DNA from: Clostridium sartagoforme
GTDB taxonomy: Bacteria > Bacillota > Clostridia > Clostridiales > Clostridiaceae
Direction of reading: 5' to 3'
Assembly (NCBI RefSeq): GCF_004794105.1
Contig: NZ_SRYR01000006.1
Span: forward strand, 1 to 64,000
DNA: 64,000 nucleotides
Below, piece by piece: positions 41,968 through 51,144 of this stretch (the stretch's first letter is position 1; each line of letters starts with the position of its first letter). Below the pieces are notes generated by a model, which made no database searches, was not told the DNA's origin, and worked only from the letters and a program-made list of their open reading frames with translations. The translations under genes and the position numbers were made by a program.

Positions 41968-43290
41968 ATGAGTAAAGAACTAAAGAAGAATATTGGATTT
42001 TTAGCTGCCTTATCTACAGTTGTTGGAGTAGTTATAGGTTCAGGGGTATTTTTTAAGCCACAAGCAATATATACTGCCACTAATGGAGCACCAGGTTTGG
42101 GGCTTATAGCTTGGATTCTAGGAGGGCTTATAACTATAGCTGGAGGACTTACAGCCACTGAAGTATCTGCAGCTATACCAAAGACTGGTGGTATGATGGT
42201 TTATATTGAAGAGGTATATGGAAAAAGCTTAGGTTTCTTAACTGGTTGGATGCAGACAGTTTTATTTTTCCCTGGTACTATTGCGGCTTGTGCTGTAATA
42301 TTTGCACAACAAGCTTCAGAACTTTTAGGTTCTACTTCAGATAATATGATACTTGTATTACCTATAGCAGTAGGAATAATATTATTAACTGCATTCTTAA
42401 ACACTATAGGTTCATCCTTTGGAGGATATATTCAAACTATAGCAACAGTTGGAAAATTAGTACCATTAGTATTAATTATTATATTTGGATTTATAAGAGG
42501 AAATAGCACGTCAGTATTTAATCCCATGGTGGGAAGTGGTGTGAATACTATAACAACCTTAGGGCAAGTGCTAGTATCTACATTATTTGCTTATGATGGA
42601 TGGATAAATGTTGGAGCTATTGCTGGAGAAATGAAAAATCCAGGTAGGGATTTACCAAGGGCTATAGTAGGGGGATTATCATTAGTAATGGCAGTCTATC
42701 TAGCTATTAATATTGCTTATTTATGGGTAGTACCAGCAAGTGATTTAGCGATGGTTACATCACCAGCATCTCTTGTAGCGACAAAGATTTTTGGAGCAAT
42801 TGGAGGGAAGGTAATTTCTATCGGTATATTAATATCTGTATTCGGTACATTAAATGGATACTTATTAACTGGTCCTAGAGTTGCATATGCATTAAGCAAA
42901 GATGGATTATTACCTGGAAGCAGGATGCTTATCAAGGTAAATAAGGGGAGTTCACCTTATAACGCTATATATTTAATTTCAATTCTTGCTAGTATATATG
43001 CTTTAACAGGACAATTTAATTTGCTAAGTGATTTAACTGTATTTGCAATATGGGTATTTTATGTACTTACTTTTATAGGGGTAATTATGCTTAGGAAAAG
43101 TAAACCTAATCTTAATAGGCCATATAGAGTTCCACTATATCCTATAATTCCTTTAGTAGCTATATTAGGAGGAGGATTTGTTGTAATAAATCAGCTACTT
43201 ACATCACCTATTATATCTTTAGGGGGAATTGTTATTACTATTATAGGGTTTCCAATTTATAAATATAGAATAAAGAAGAATAGTCAGTAA
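41968..43290 (+). CDS. APC-superfamily amino-acid permease/exchanger (SteT-like)
   Basis: A 440-residue, 12-segment permease. Helix 1 has VVGVVIGSGVFFKP and helix 6 ALFAYDGWINVGAIAGEMKNPGRDLPRAIVGG, which match the L-amino-acid transporter/SteT branch. It may be a serine/threonine or related exchanger (inference). GGGAGGA precedes the ATG. It converges with the PTS genes. Confidence 0.85.
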   Translation: MSKELKKNIGFLAALSTVVGVVIGSGVFFKPQAIYTATNGAPGLGLIAWILGGLITIAGGLTATEVSAAIPKTGGMMVYIEEVYGKSLGFLTGWMQTVLFFPGTIAACAVIFAQQASELLGSTSDNMILVLPIAVGIILLTAFLNTIGSSFGGYIQTIATVGKLVPLVLIIIFGFIRGNSTSVFNPMVGSGVNTITTLGQVLVSTLFAYDGWINVGAIAGEMKNPGRDLPRAIVGGLSLVMAVYLAINIAYLWVVPASDLAMVTSPASLVATKIFGAIGGKVISIGILISVFGTLNGYLLTGPRVAYALSKDGLLPGSRMLIKVNKGSSPYNAIYLISILASIYALTGQFNLLSDLTVFAIWVFYVLTFIGVIMLRKSKPNLNRPYRVPLYPIIPLVAILGGGFVVINQLLTSPIISLGGIVITIIGFPIYKYRIKKNSQ

Positions 43291-43398
43291 AATTAGTAAT
43301 TAATAAAATCACCAGATTAAAATAATACAATAAATTGTATTATGATTTTAATGTACTATGATTAAGTTATGCTAAGAAGGTCAATAATAATAAATAAA

Positions 43399-43437
43399 GA
43401 AAAGAGGACTGCTAGTGTGAATAACATGTCCTCTTTA
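43399..43437. terminator. Terminator of the PTS IIB-IIC-IID operon
   Basis: GAAAAGAGGAC-type arm (core AAAGAGGAC, 43401-43409) pairs with GTCCTCTTT (43429-43437) across a 19-base loop, just past the IID stop codon. Confidence 0.72.
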
Positions 43438-43452
43438 ATTTCTTAAGTTATA

Positions 43453-44280
43453 TTATACAGCGAATACTCCGAAGAATCCACCAACGATACCTATTACAAG
43501 TAATAAACCTATACAAGCAACTGGAGTCCATTTTCTCTTCTTAATTAAGTAGAATAACATTAATGTAAGAAGTAGTGGAATCATTTGAGGAAGAACACCA
43601 TCTAATATATTTTGGATATTAATTGGAGCTTCTCCATTTGGTATTTCGATAGCTAATTTTGTTGCTCCATAGTTTGAAGTAAGAGCTCCAACTATGAATA
43701 CACCTAGCATAGAAGCTGAACGTGTAAATTCTTTAGCATTTTTAGTTAAGACATCAATAGCTTTTGAACCTAAGTTATATGACCAATGCATTAACCAATA
43801 TCTAATTATGAATTGAATAGCATTAAATATTAGTAAGAATAATATCGGTCCAGCTAAGGAGCCATTAATAGCCATATTAGCTGTAATACCAGCAGTAATT
43901 GGAACTAATGTGAACCAGAAAATAGCATCTCCGATACCACCTAAAGGTCCCATTGCAGCAACACGGACAGCACGGATAGTATTAGTATCAGCTTTTTGTT
44001 GCTCTAATGATAGTATTATACCCATAACAAAAGTAATAAGGAATGGGTGAGTGTTAAAGAACTCTAAGTTGTGTTTCATAGACTTAGAAAGATCTTCTTT
44101 ATCAGTATGAATCTTCTCTAATCCAGGTAATATACCATATAGCCATCCAGCAGCTTGCATTCTTTCATAGTTAAATGAAGCTTGTAAGAATAATGAACGC
44201 CAAACCATCTTATTTAAGGTTTTCTTATCAAGTTGCTTGGCAGGAGTCAAATCTTTATATAATGTATTATTAGATTCCAT
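43453..44280 (-). CDS. PTS mannose/GalNAc-family IID component
   Basis: A 275-residue IID membrane subunit, recognised by LNKMVWRSLFLQASFNYERMQAAGWLYGILPGLEKI and AAMGPLGGIGDAIFWFTLVPI. With IIC it forms the sugar channel. The start is chosen at 44280 because an AGGAG lies 9 bases upstream; the ATG at 44289 is only 2-3 bases from that site. The gene overlaps the end of the IIC gene. The downstream AgaS and NagA genes suggest N-acetylgalactosamine, galactosamine or a GlcNAc-containing unit as the substrate. Confidence 0.92.
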   Translation of the reverse strand: MESNNTLYKDLTPAKQLDKKTLNKMVWRSLFLQASFNYERMQAAGWLYGILPGLEKIHTDKEDLSKSMKHNLEFFNTHPFLITFVMGIILSLEQQKADTNTIRAVRVAAMGPLGGIGDAIFWFTLVPITAGITANMAINGSLAGPILFLLIFNAIQFIIRYWLMHWSYNLGSKAIDVLTKNAKEFTRSASMLGVFIVGALTSNYGATKLAIEIPNGEAPINIQNILDGVLPQMIPLLLTLMLFYLIKKRKWTPVACIGLLLVIGIVGGFFGVFAV

Positions 44281-45082
44281 CTTCGTCATCTCCTCCTATT
44301 CCTATATTGGCTGTAGCAGATTTCATTTTTACATTAGTTTGGAAGTCATATACGCATACTGCAATTCCAATAAGTGCAATTAATAATAATGCTGAGCCTG
44401 ATAAGCCTTCTATTTTTCCTATAATTGTTGCAAGTGCGAAACCTGCAAAGTAAATTCCCCATAAGTCATTTGATAACATAATACGTAATAAGATTGCAAA
44501 TCCAACATAACGCATCATTCCACCAGCAGCACTAAGTCCATTCATGAACCAAGCATATTTTTCTGATAACTCTGATAATGTAGCACCAGCAGCACTACCA
44601 CCTATTAATCCTATAACAACTACAATTGCAAATAATATTCCTAAAGCACCCATTGCGCCATAGTTAAGCATTTCAATACCCTTTGGATTTGCCTCATCAG
44701 CATATTTGTCAGCCTTTGACATTAATGGTGACATAACTGTGAATAAGAAAGTAACAAAATATTGTCCAAGTAGTGCAAATGGAACTGCTAGTCCAACTGC
44801 AGCTGCTGGATCTAATTTAGAAGAAATAGCAAATACTACTGCCATTATTCCGCCGATAACAGCATTTGGAGGTTGAGCTCCTCCAACAGGCATATTTCCA
44901 ATTGTCATTAATTGATAAGTACCACCTACAATAAGTCCAGTTTGTAAATCTCCAAGAATTGCACCAACAACAGCTCCGGATACGATTGGTTGATATAATG
45001 ACTCTAAGAAACTAAATTGGTCAATAGCTGCTATAAATGCAAATACTGCAACCAATAGAATTTGTATAAAATTAAAATCCAT
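44270..45082 (-). CDS. PTS mannose/GalNAc-family IIC component
   Basis: A 270-residue membrane subunit with the IIC hallmarks: VSGAVVGAILGDLQTGLIVGGTYQLMTIG and VGGAQPPNAVIGGIMA. It lies 19 bases after IIB, has GGAGGG upstream, and is translationally coupled to IID. Confidence 0.93.
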   Translation of the reverse strand: MDFNFIQILLVAVFAFIAAIDQFSFLESLYQPIVSGAVVGAILGDLQTGLIVGGTYQLMTIGNMPVGGAQPPNAVIGGIMAVVFAISSKLDPAAAVGLAVPFALLGQYFVTFLFTVMSPLMSKADKYADEANPKGIEMLNYGAMGALGILFAIVVVIGLIGGSAAGATLSELSEKYAWFMNGLSAAGGMMRYVGFAILLRIMLSNDLWGIYFAGFALATIIGKIEGLSGSALLLIALIGIAVCVYDFQTNVKMKSATANIGIGGDDEDGI

Positions 45083-45101
45083 TTAGTATTCTCCCTCCTT
45101 A

Positions 45102-45578
45102 TTATTTAAATATCTTTTCAATATTCTCAGTACCTTCAGTAGGAACTCTTCTTATTTCAAGCTCTACCCCTAATTCCTTTAACTTTTTGAATGCCGCTAC
45201 ATCCTTGTCATCTACTGCAACTGAACCGGCTACTTGCCTTTTTCCTTCAGCCATATGCATATTTCCAATGTTGACCTTTTTTATTGGAACTCCACCTTCA
45301 ACAAGCCTTAATACATCAGAAGGATTTTCACAAACTATAAATATAAGCTGTTTAGCACTAGCTTTATGGATAGTACTTATGGTTTTGTCTATTGTCCAAT
45401 AACGAGTTGCAGCATAAGATGGAGCACACATATCCATTAAACCTTGTCTAAGCTTGTCCTCAGCAACAACATCATTTGCAACTAAAATTAAGTTTGCTCC
45501 AATAGAGCCACACCATTGAGTGGCAACTTGTCCGTGAATCAATCTGTTGTCTATTCTTGTTAGTACAATATTTGGCAT
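45102..45578 (-). CDS. PTS mannose/GalNAc-family IIB component
   Basis: A 158-residue soluble IIB protein. The phosphorylated His is H15 in RIDNRLIHGQVATQW. It takes phosphate from the IIA encoded at 47547-47978 and hands it to the sugar. It is the first gene of the IIB-IIC-IID operon and is divergent from the AraC regulator, with a strong GGAGGTGAT site. Confidence 0.94.
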   Translation of the reverse strand: MPNIVLTRIDNRLIHGQVATQWCGSIGANLILVANDVVAEDKLRQGLMDMCAPSYAATRYWTIDKTISTIHKASAKQLIFIVCENPSDVLRLVEGGVPIKKVNIGNMHMAEGKRQVAGSVAVDDKDVAAFKKLKELGVELEIRRVPTEGTENIEKIFK

Positions 45579-45692
45579 AATATCACCTCCTTTATTTTTT
45601 TTGTAAGGAAACCCTTATTTTGGTCCTTGATATTATTATATAGATTAAAAGAATCGTAATCTTTACACTTTTTAGTATATATTTTATTGTTT

Positions 45693-45708
45693 TTAACAAC
45701 GTTTTCAA
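45693..45708 (-). promoter_or_regulatory. cre-like (CcpA) site before the IIB gene
   Basis: On the minus strand TTGAAAACGTTGTTAA matches the cre consensus at most positions, with two mismatches in the right half. Carbon catabolite control of a PTS operon would be expected, but the site is imperfect. Confidence 0.35.
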
Positions 45709-45823
45709 TAAATATAAGTATATTGCTTTTTTATTAAATATAGGGATAAAATTTTTGTAAAAATATTTTTTTGATGGTATTATTAGGATATGAATTGATG
45801 ATTTAAATCAAATTACTATTTAT

Positions 45824-45916
45824 ATAGTTATTTCTAAATTACTGAATAAAACTGTCCATGTTAACATTTACATAGTTATTTCTAAATTATTGAATAAAAC
45901 TGCTTATGTTAACATA
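45824..45916. repeat. 48-bp direct repeat in the IIB/AraC divergent region
   Basis: Two near-identical copies, 45824-45868 and 45872-45916, with the same order of elements (ATAGTTATTTCTAAATTA, TGAATAAAACTG, ATGTTAACAT). They differ at only a few positions, and each contains the palindrome TGTTAACA. They are probable AraC-type operator sites. The rest of 45579-45987 is AT-rich with no gene. Confidence 0.8.
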
Positions 45917-45987
45917 TTATTCAATAAAGAAATAATAATATATTTTAGTATTTATTGACTAATGATTTGATAGTGAGGTGACTTAGT

Positions 45988-47154
45988 ATGTATGATAAAA
46001 CAACTAGTGCTCAATTTAGAAAGTATGGTTCTATTTATGATGAAGAAAAAGATATGAATAAGAATGATTTAATACGAAAACAAATTGTAACTAGTGATAA
46101 AGTTATTTCCAGCTTATATAATTTCTTAGAACCAGCATATATAGAGATTGTTGAAGGAATGGCGTCTATATTAATTAGTGATTCAAATAGTGGTGATTTT
46201 AAGCTATTTGCAGTTCATAGGAACTTAGAAATTAAACCTAATATGTATTTCAATATTATCTCAATGACAGATATAGTAAAATTTAACTTAATAATACCAT
46301 CTAGCTATAATCTAAAGCTTGAGTTTTTAAACCCACCATATGTTTATAATCGAATATTGCCTACTATAAATATACCTGAAATAATGGCTTATTATTATAC
46401 AATAAAGAGTCCAAACTATAAGTTTAAAGGAGAAAAACATAATTTATATGAATTAACCTTTGTTGATAGAGGAACTCTAGATACATCAATTGATGGTGTT
46501 AATTACACCTTAAATTCATCTGATCTAATTATCTATGGAAAAAATCAGTTTCATACGCAAGCTGTGAATAATGATTTATCATGTTCATATTTAACCATTA
46601 TGTTTGATATGAAGTGTGATGACGAGAGTTTAATATGTAATAAAGTATTTCATTGTAGGAAGGAATTATATAAGATTATAAGGAAATTTGCTAAGAATAT
46701 ATCAAGTGAAATACCTTACTCAGAAAACTTAATTTTAAGCAATTTTCATGAGATTATTATTAGATTATTTCAATATGATTATTTAGATGTTGATGATGCC
46801 AAGCTACCTACAGAAGCGCAACAACATTTCCAAGATGAGATATTAGAAGCAATACTTGCTTATATTAATAAGATGATTTGCTCTCCAATTACTATAGAAG
46901 AACTTTGTAGTAAATTTGCAATTTCAAGATCATCTTTACAAACACTATTTAAAAATAATTTAAATACATCACCTAAAAAATATATAAATGATTTAAAACT
47001 ATCTAAAAGTAAGGAATTAATTAAAGAGAACAAGTATACAATTAGTGAAATAGCATTTATGTTAGGTTTTAATTCAATACATTACTTCTCTAGGGCATTT
47101 ACTCAACATTATGAAATAAGTCCTAGTGAGTATGCTCAAACAGTATTTAAATAA
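45988..47154 (+). CDS. AraC-family regulator of the amino-sugar PTS locus
   Basis: A 388-residue regulator. The C-terminal ~100 residues carry the two helix-turn-helix units (ITIEELCSKFAISRSSLQTLFKNNL and YTISEIAFMLGFNSIHYFSRAF). Before it is a cupin-like sensor region (~150-260, with KHNLYELTFVDRGTLDT... and FHTQAVNN), and there is an extra N-terminal ~140 residues. It is divergent from the IIB gene across the 48-bp direct repeats and lies between the two halves of the PTS system. It probably senses the sugar or sugar phosphate (inference). Confidence 0.88.
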   Translation: MYDKTTSAQFRKYGSIYDEEKDMNKNDLIRKQIVTSDKVISSLYNFLEPAYIEIVEGMASILISDSNSGDFKLFAVHRNLEIKPNMYFNIISMTDIVKFNLIIPSSYNLKLEFLNPPYVYNRILPTINIPEIMAYYYTIKSPNYKFKGEKHNLYELTFVDRGTLDTSIDGVNYTLNSSDLIIYGKNQFHTQAVNNDLSCSYLTIMFDMKCDDESLICNKVFHCRKELYKIIRKFAKNISSEIPYSENLILSNFHEIIIRLFQYDYLDVDDAKLPTEAQQHFQDEILEAILAYINKMICSPITIEELCSKFAISRSSLQTLFKNNLNTSPKKYINDLKLSKSKELIKENKYTISEIAFMLGFNSIHYFSRAFTQHYEISPSEYAQTVFK

Positions 47155-47189
47155 CAGAAAATATGTATAATATAGTTAAAATAAAAAAT

Positions 47190-47230
47190 AGAGAAGGAGT
47201 TGCCTAGAAGGCAGTTCCTTCTCTTTTCTT
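47190..47230. terminator. Two-way terminator between AraC and YajC-like genes
   Basis: GAGAAGGAGTTGCC / GGCAGTTCCTTCTC, with a TAGAA loop and one mismatch, followed by TTTTCTTT. Confidence 0.88.
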
Positions 47231-47266
47231 TAGGAGTTATTAATAAATTGCTTAGCAAGTAAGCTG

Positions 47267-47545
47267 TTATAAAGTATTTTGAATTGAATATCTAGATATA
47301 GTTATTACTACATTTTTAGCAACTTCGACCTCTACAGTTTCTTTTCCTGCAGATACAACCTTACCATATATACCGCCACAGAACATTACTTTCATACCTG
47401 ATTTTAATTCAACATGAATATCTTTAAGTTCAGAAGTTCTTTTTTTAATGTTTTTAGCAGATATAAATATTAATATTAGGGCAACTATTCCAGCTAATAC
47501 TGCAACAGTAATACATGTCCATAAAACTACTTCCCAATTTACCAT
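47267..47545 (-). CDS. YajC-like membrane protein linked to the PTS
   Basis: A 92-residue protein with one N-terminal membrane helix (VVLWTCITVAVLAGIVALILIFI) and a small soluble domain with KSGMKVMFCGGIYGKVVSAGKETVEVEV, which matches YajC (Sec accessory). YajC homologues also occur inside mannose-family PTS operons of other Firmicutes, for instance the hyaluronan-related locus of streptococci, so a PTS-linked job is plausible. The start ATG is one base after the IIA stop, with a GAGGATGG site, so translation is coupled. The real yajC of the cell is probably elsewhere. Confidence 0.78.
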   Translation of the reverse strand: MVNWEVVLWTCITVAVLAGIVALILIFISAKNIKKRTSELKDIHVELKSGMKVMFCGGIYGKVVSAGKETVEVEVAKNVVITISRYSIQNTL

Positions 47546-47546
47546 A

Positions 47547-47978
47547 TTAAATACCATCCTCACATTCAATATCTTCATGAGCCTTAAACTCAAACTTTAC
47601 GACACCACTTTTACCAACCTCAATTGCTGATTCAGATAAAGAAGGCACATCATCTATAATATCTTTAGTCATAGAGATTTCAAGAGCCATAGGAAGGTTT
47701 GTACCACCTACTACCTCCATTGGTTTTTCTATTTCCGTCTTAACTTCAACTAGTGTTTTAAATGGTGATCCCCCAGCTAAGTCACTAAGAGCTAAAATAC
47801 CATCGCAATTGTTTAAATTTTTTAATGAAGCATAATATTTTTCTTTTAGAGTTTCTGTAGAATCTGTTTCTTCAAAATCAACATATTCTACATTATAAGG
47901 CTCTCCTGCAATTAGTTTTATAGATGTACGTAATCCAGATGCAAAGTTTCCATGTCCACTTATTATTAATCCTATCAT
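47547..47978 (-). CDS. PTS mannose/GalNAc-family IIA component
   Basis: A 143-residue soluble IIA protein starting MIGLIISGHGNFASGL, in which H9 is the residue phosphorylated by HPr. The ATG at 47978 lies about 9 bases after AGGAG; the in-frame ATG codons at 47987 and 47984 abut that site. It sits between AgaS and the YajC-like gene rather than beside IIB-IIC-IID, so the PTS is encoded in two transcripts. Confidence 0.9.
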   Translation of the reverse strand: MIGLIISGHGNFASGLRTSIKLIAGEPYNVEYVDFEETDSTETLKEKYYASLKNLNNCDGILALSDLAGGSPFKTLVEVKTEIEKPMEVVGGTNLPMALEISMTKDIIDDVPSLSESAIEVGKSGVVKFEFKAHEDIECEDGI

Positions 47979-48025
47979 TTTCATCATCTCCTAGAATAGA
48001 TTGTTAAATACCTTAAGTAATAATT

Positions 48026-49204
48026 TTATTTACATGTATAAGGGTATAATGTAACACCCTTAACAACACGGTTTACCTCTCCAGATGGGCAAGGATTATC
48101 AGGTGTTAAGCCTAGTGATAAGGACTTTAATACTGATAGTGTTTGAGCAAAAGTAATATAAGCCAATCCTAATTCAGCATTATTTAAGTTATGGTTAATA
48201 TCATAGGCATATGTGTAATCTGCCAAAGACTTCATTTCGTAATAAGGCTTATTTGAAATTACAATTAACTTATTATTTTTTCTTTGACTACTTATTTCTT
48301 TTATTAGATCAAATTCATATTTATAAGTGTATTCATCATCACTTACATATACCACTGTTAATGTTGAATCATCAATAATTGACTTTGGACCATGTCTAAA
48401 TCCTAAAGGTGTATCAAAGACTGCAACAGTTTTACCAGCTGTTAATTCAAGCATTTTTAAAGAAGATTCTTGAGATATTCCCTTTAAAACATTACTACCT
48501 AAATAAACTATTCTATCAAAGGCAAATTCATCAACTATATTAGATGCGATTTCAAAACCCTTATCTAAGAAAGCTTGAGTTGCTGAAGATATGCTATTAA
48601 TTACTGTAGATTTTTCATCTAATTTATCAAGGTTAAAGCATAAGTATGCTGCTAAATACATATTAGTAAAGCTTGATGTCATAGCAAAAGATTGATCATG
48701 AGTTTCGTCAGTAAGATTTATTGCATAACAATTATTAAGTTCCTCTGCCATTTTAGATAGAGCACCATTTTTATTACAAGTTATGAATAAATTATATAAG
48801 TTATTAGAAACGGCGCTAGCAGCCTCGACAGCCCCTATAGATTCAGGAGAGTTACCTGAACGGCCAAAGCTAATTAATAATGTTGGTTTATTTCTTGATA
48901 TATAAGATTCTGGAGAAGCAACTATATCAGTTGTTCCATAAGATTTAACTTTATAGTTTAGTTTTTTGTTTAAATAAGCATATAATGAATTCCCTACAAA
49001 TTCACTAGTACCAGCACCAGTAAATATTACATCAAAGTCATCACAACTAATAACTGGATTAATAAAATCTTGTAAGGATTTTTTACTTTCTTTAATTTGC
49101 GCTAATGTTTTTAGCCATGTAGTAGGTTGTTGATATATTTCTTTCAAGGTAAATGTAGAAGATAATTCTTTCATTTTATCCTCATCAATATTAAAAATAT
49201 TCAT
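48026..49204 (-). CDS. agaS: SIS-domain sugar-phosphate isomerase/deaminase, AgaS-like
   Basis: A 392-residue protein with two SIS domains (DVIFTGAGTSEFVGNSLYAYL near 55-75 and FDRIVYLGSNVLKGISQESSLKMLELTAGK near 225-255). LLISFGRSGNSPES is the phosphosugar-binding loop. AgaS acts on galactosamine-6-phosphate, releasing ammonia to give tagatose-6-phosphate. The neighbours NagA and the mannose-family PTS agree with amino-sugar use. A GlcN-6-P specificity cannot be excluded. It is the first gene of the agaS-IIA-yajC-like transcript and divergent from nagA. Confidence 0.85.
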   Translation of the reverse strand: MNIFNIDEDKMKELSSTFTLKEIYQQPTTWLKTLAQIKESKKSLQDFINPVISCDDFDVIFTGAGTSEFVGNSLYAYLNKKLNYKVKSYGTTDIVASPESYISRNKPTLLISFGRSGNSPESIGAVEAASAVSNNLYNLFITCNKNGALSKMAEELNNCYAINLTDETHDQSFAMTSSFTNMYLAAYLCFNLDKLDEKSTVINSISSATQAFLDKGFEIASNIVDEFAFDRIVYLGSNVLKGISQESSLKMLELTAGKTVAVFDTPLGFRHGPKSIIDDSTLTVVYVSDDEYTYKYEFDLIKEISSQRKNNKLIVISNKPYYEMKSLADYTYAYDINHNLNNAELGLAYITFAQTLSVLKSLSLGLTPDNPCPSGEVNRVVKGVTLYPYTCK

Positions 49205-49372
49205 ATGAATGTCCCCCGTCTTTATATTATAGATTATTAATTCTAATTATAATAAAGAGTTTTTTAAATTCAATGGAAGTGGTGAAAGATGTAATATGTC
49301 TGTTGAAAAGTGCAAATATTAGCTTAATAAACTTATGTATAATTAGAGATAAAGTGGACAAGGGGGTATAGC

Positions 49373-50512
49373 ATGTTAATACAAAGTAAAAAAGTTTGGA
49401 TTGCTGATCAATTTATTCCAGCTCAAATTGAAATTGATGATAATAAAATAGTTAATATTTATACCTATAATGAAAAAGAAGGTGCTTACGATTATGGAAG
49501 TAAGAGGATTGTGCCAGGATTTATAGATATTCACTGTCATGGAGCATATGGATTCGATACAAATGATGCCAATGAACAAGGATTAAGAACTTGGACAAAG
49601 AGAATAGTTAATGAAGGAGTTACATCAATACTACCTACTACAATAACTCAAAGTAAGGAAGTTTTGACCAAGGCATTAGCTAATGTAGCCAAGGTAGTTG
49701 AAGAAGGATATGAAGGAGCAGAGATATTAGGAGTTCATTTTGAAGGCCCTTATCTTGATATGGAATATAAAGGAGCTCAACCAAAAGAATATATAGTCAA
49801 GCCTACAATTAAAGAGTTCCAGAGTTATCAAAAGGCTGCAAGGGGATTAATAAAATATGTAACCTTAGCAACAGAGACAGATGAGGATTATTCACTTACA
49901 GAGTATTTATTTAATAATGAGGTAGTGGTTAGTGTAGGGCATTCAGCGGCTACATATGAAGAGGCTGTACTTGCTTTTGCTCATGGTGCTAGATCACAAA
50001 CACATGTATATAATGGCATGACTCCATTTAATCATAGAAAAAATGGTTTAGTGGGAGCAGCTTTAAGGATTAAGGGAATGTATGGAGAAATAATCTGCGA
50101 TGGTAATCATTCCACTACAGCAGCATTATATAATTTCTTCAATGCAAAGGGACCAGATTACGGAATTATGATTACAGATGCTTTAATGGCAAAGGGGTAT
50201 GAACCTGGATCTAGATTTACTTTTGGAGGAAATGAGATTGAGATCTATGATGATGGTAGTGCTCATTTAGTAGAAACAAAAGGATTAGCAGGATCTACAT
50301 TAAGAATGAATGAAGGACTTAGAATCCTAGTAGAAGAAGCTATGGTACCGTTTAATTATGCTATTAATTCCTGTACTACTAATCCAGCAAAATGCTTGGG
50401 GATTGACAAACGTAAGGGAAGAATAGGAGTTGGATATGATAGTGACTTAGTAATTCTTAATGATGATTATTCAGTACAGCAAACATTTTGTTTAGGAAAG
50501 GCGATGTTATAG
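49373..50512 (+). CDS. nagA: N-acetylglucosamine/galactosamine-6-phosphate deacetylase
   Basis: A 379-residue amidohydrolase. Metal and catalytic residues are visible: DIHCHG (HxH), the Glu in VHFEGPYLD, His residues in VSVGHSAATYEEA and QTHVYNGM, and the catalytic Asp in MITDALMA. It removes the acetyl group from GlcNAc-6-P or GalNAc-6-P, feeding AgaS. It is divergent from agaS with a 168-base gap, and AAGGGGG precedes the ATG. In aga-type loci it is called agaA; by sequence both substrates are possible. Confidence 0.93.
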   Translation: MLIQSKKVWIADQFIPAQIEIDDNKIVNIYTYNEKEGAYDYGSKRIVPGFIDIHCHGAYGFDTNDANEQGLRTWTKRIVNEGVTSILPTTITQSKEVLTKALANVAKVVEEGYEGAEILGVHFEGPYLDMEYKGAQPKEYIVKPTIKEFQSYQKAARGLIKYVTLATETDEDYSLTEYLFNNEVVVSVGHSAATYEEAVLAFAHGARSQTHVYNGMTPFNHRKNGLVGAALRIKGMYGEIICDGNHSTTAALYNFFNAKGPDYGIMITDALMAKGYEPGSRFTFGGNEIEIYDDGSAHLVETKGLAGSTLRMNEGLRILVEEAMVPFNYAINSCTTNPAKCLGIDKRKGRIGVGYDSDLVILNDDYSVQQTFCLGKAML

Positions 50513-51036
50513 TGAAGAAGAATGTATCAAATTTATCTGGAAATAACATTTATTTAAATAGATATGGAGAAAAAGTCTATTATAATATATTCAATAAAAA
50601 TGGTTATATTGTATCTAAGCAAGTTGAATCAAAGTTTAGATTATTTTATTATAGATACTCAGTTATATTTATTGTAATGATTTTGCTTGGAGATTATTTT
50701 AATTCGTTGCAAAATACATTATTAGTAGGGATTGGAGCTATAGTTTTAGTAGAACTATACTTTAGGCTTTTCTTTTTAAATAAGTTAAAAGTAATAAAGG
50801 ATTTTAAAAGAGAACATAAGACTTCAATATTAGAAAGCACAATTAATAGCAAAGAAAAAGAGAAGACAATGATGAAGGCAATTGCTTATGTTCTATTAAG
50901 TATTCTTATTATTATAAATGCAATACAACAAAATTTTAATGTAGTATTTTTAATCTTAAGTGGATTAGTAGCAGTATATAGCTTTTATATTGCAATTATT
51001 AATACTATTGCCTTTAGCAGGATGAAAAAACTATAA
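50512..51036 (+). CDS. Membrane protein of unknown function
   Basis: A 174-residue protein with four predicted membrane segments in two pairs (YYRYSVIFIVMILLGDYF and TLLVGIGAIVLVELYFRLFF, then AIAYVLLSILIIINAI and VVFLILSGLVAVYSFYIAII), separated by a basic cytoplasmic loop. The start is a GTG whose first base is the last base of the nagA stop codon, with AGGAAAGG about 11 bases upstream; this overlap suggests cotranslation with nagA. I do not recognise a family. Confidence 0.68.
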   Translation: MKKNVSNLSGNNIYLNRYGEKVYYNIFNKNGYIVSKQVESKFRLFYYRYSVIFIVMILLGDYFNSLQNTLLVGIGAIVLVELYFRLFFLNKLKVIKDFKREHKTSILESTINSKEKEKTMMKAIAYVLLSILIIINAIQQNFNVVFLILSGLVAVYSFYIAIINTIAFSRMKKL

Positions 51037-51144
51037 ATTTTAATCTAATTTTAATCTTTCTTATATTTTAGATTAATTTTCTAGACGTATTATATAACCA
51101 TAGTAGATGAGATATAAAAAATAAAAGCTGTGGAGGTAATAATA

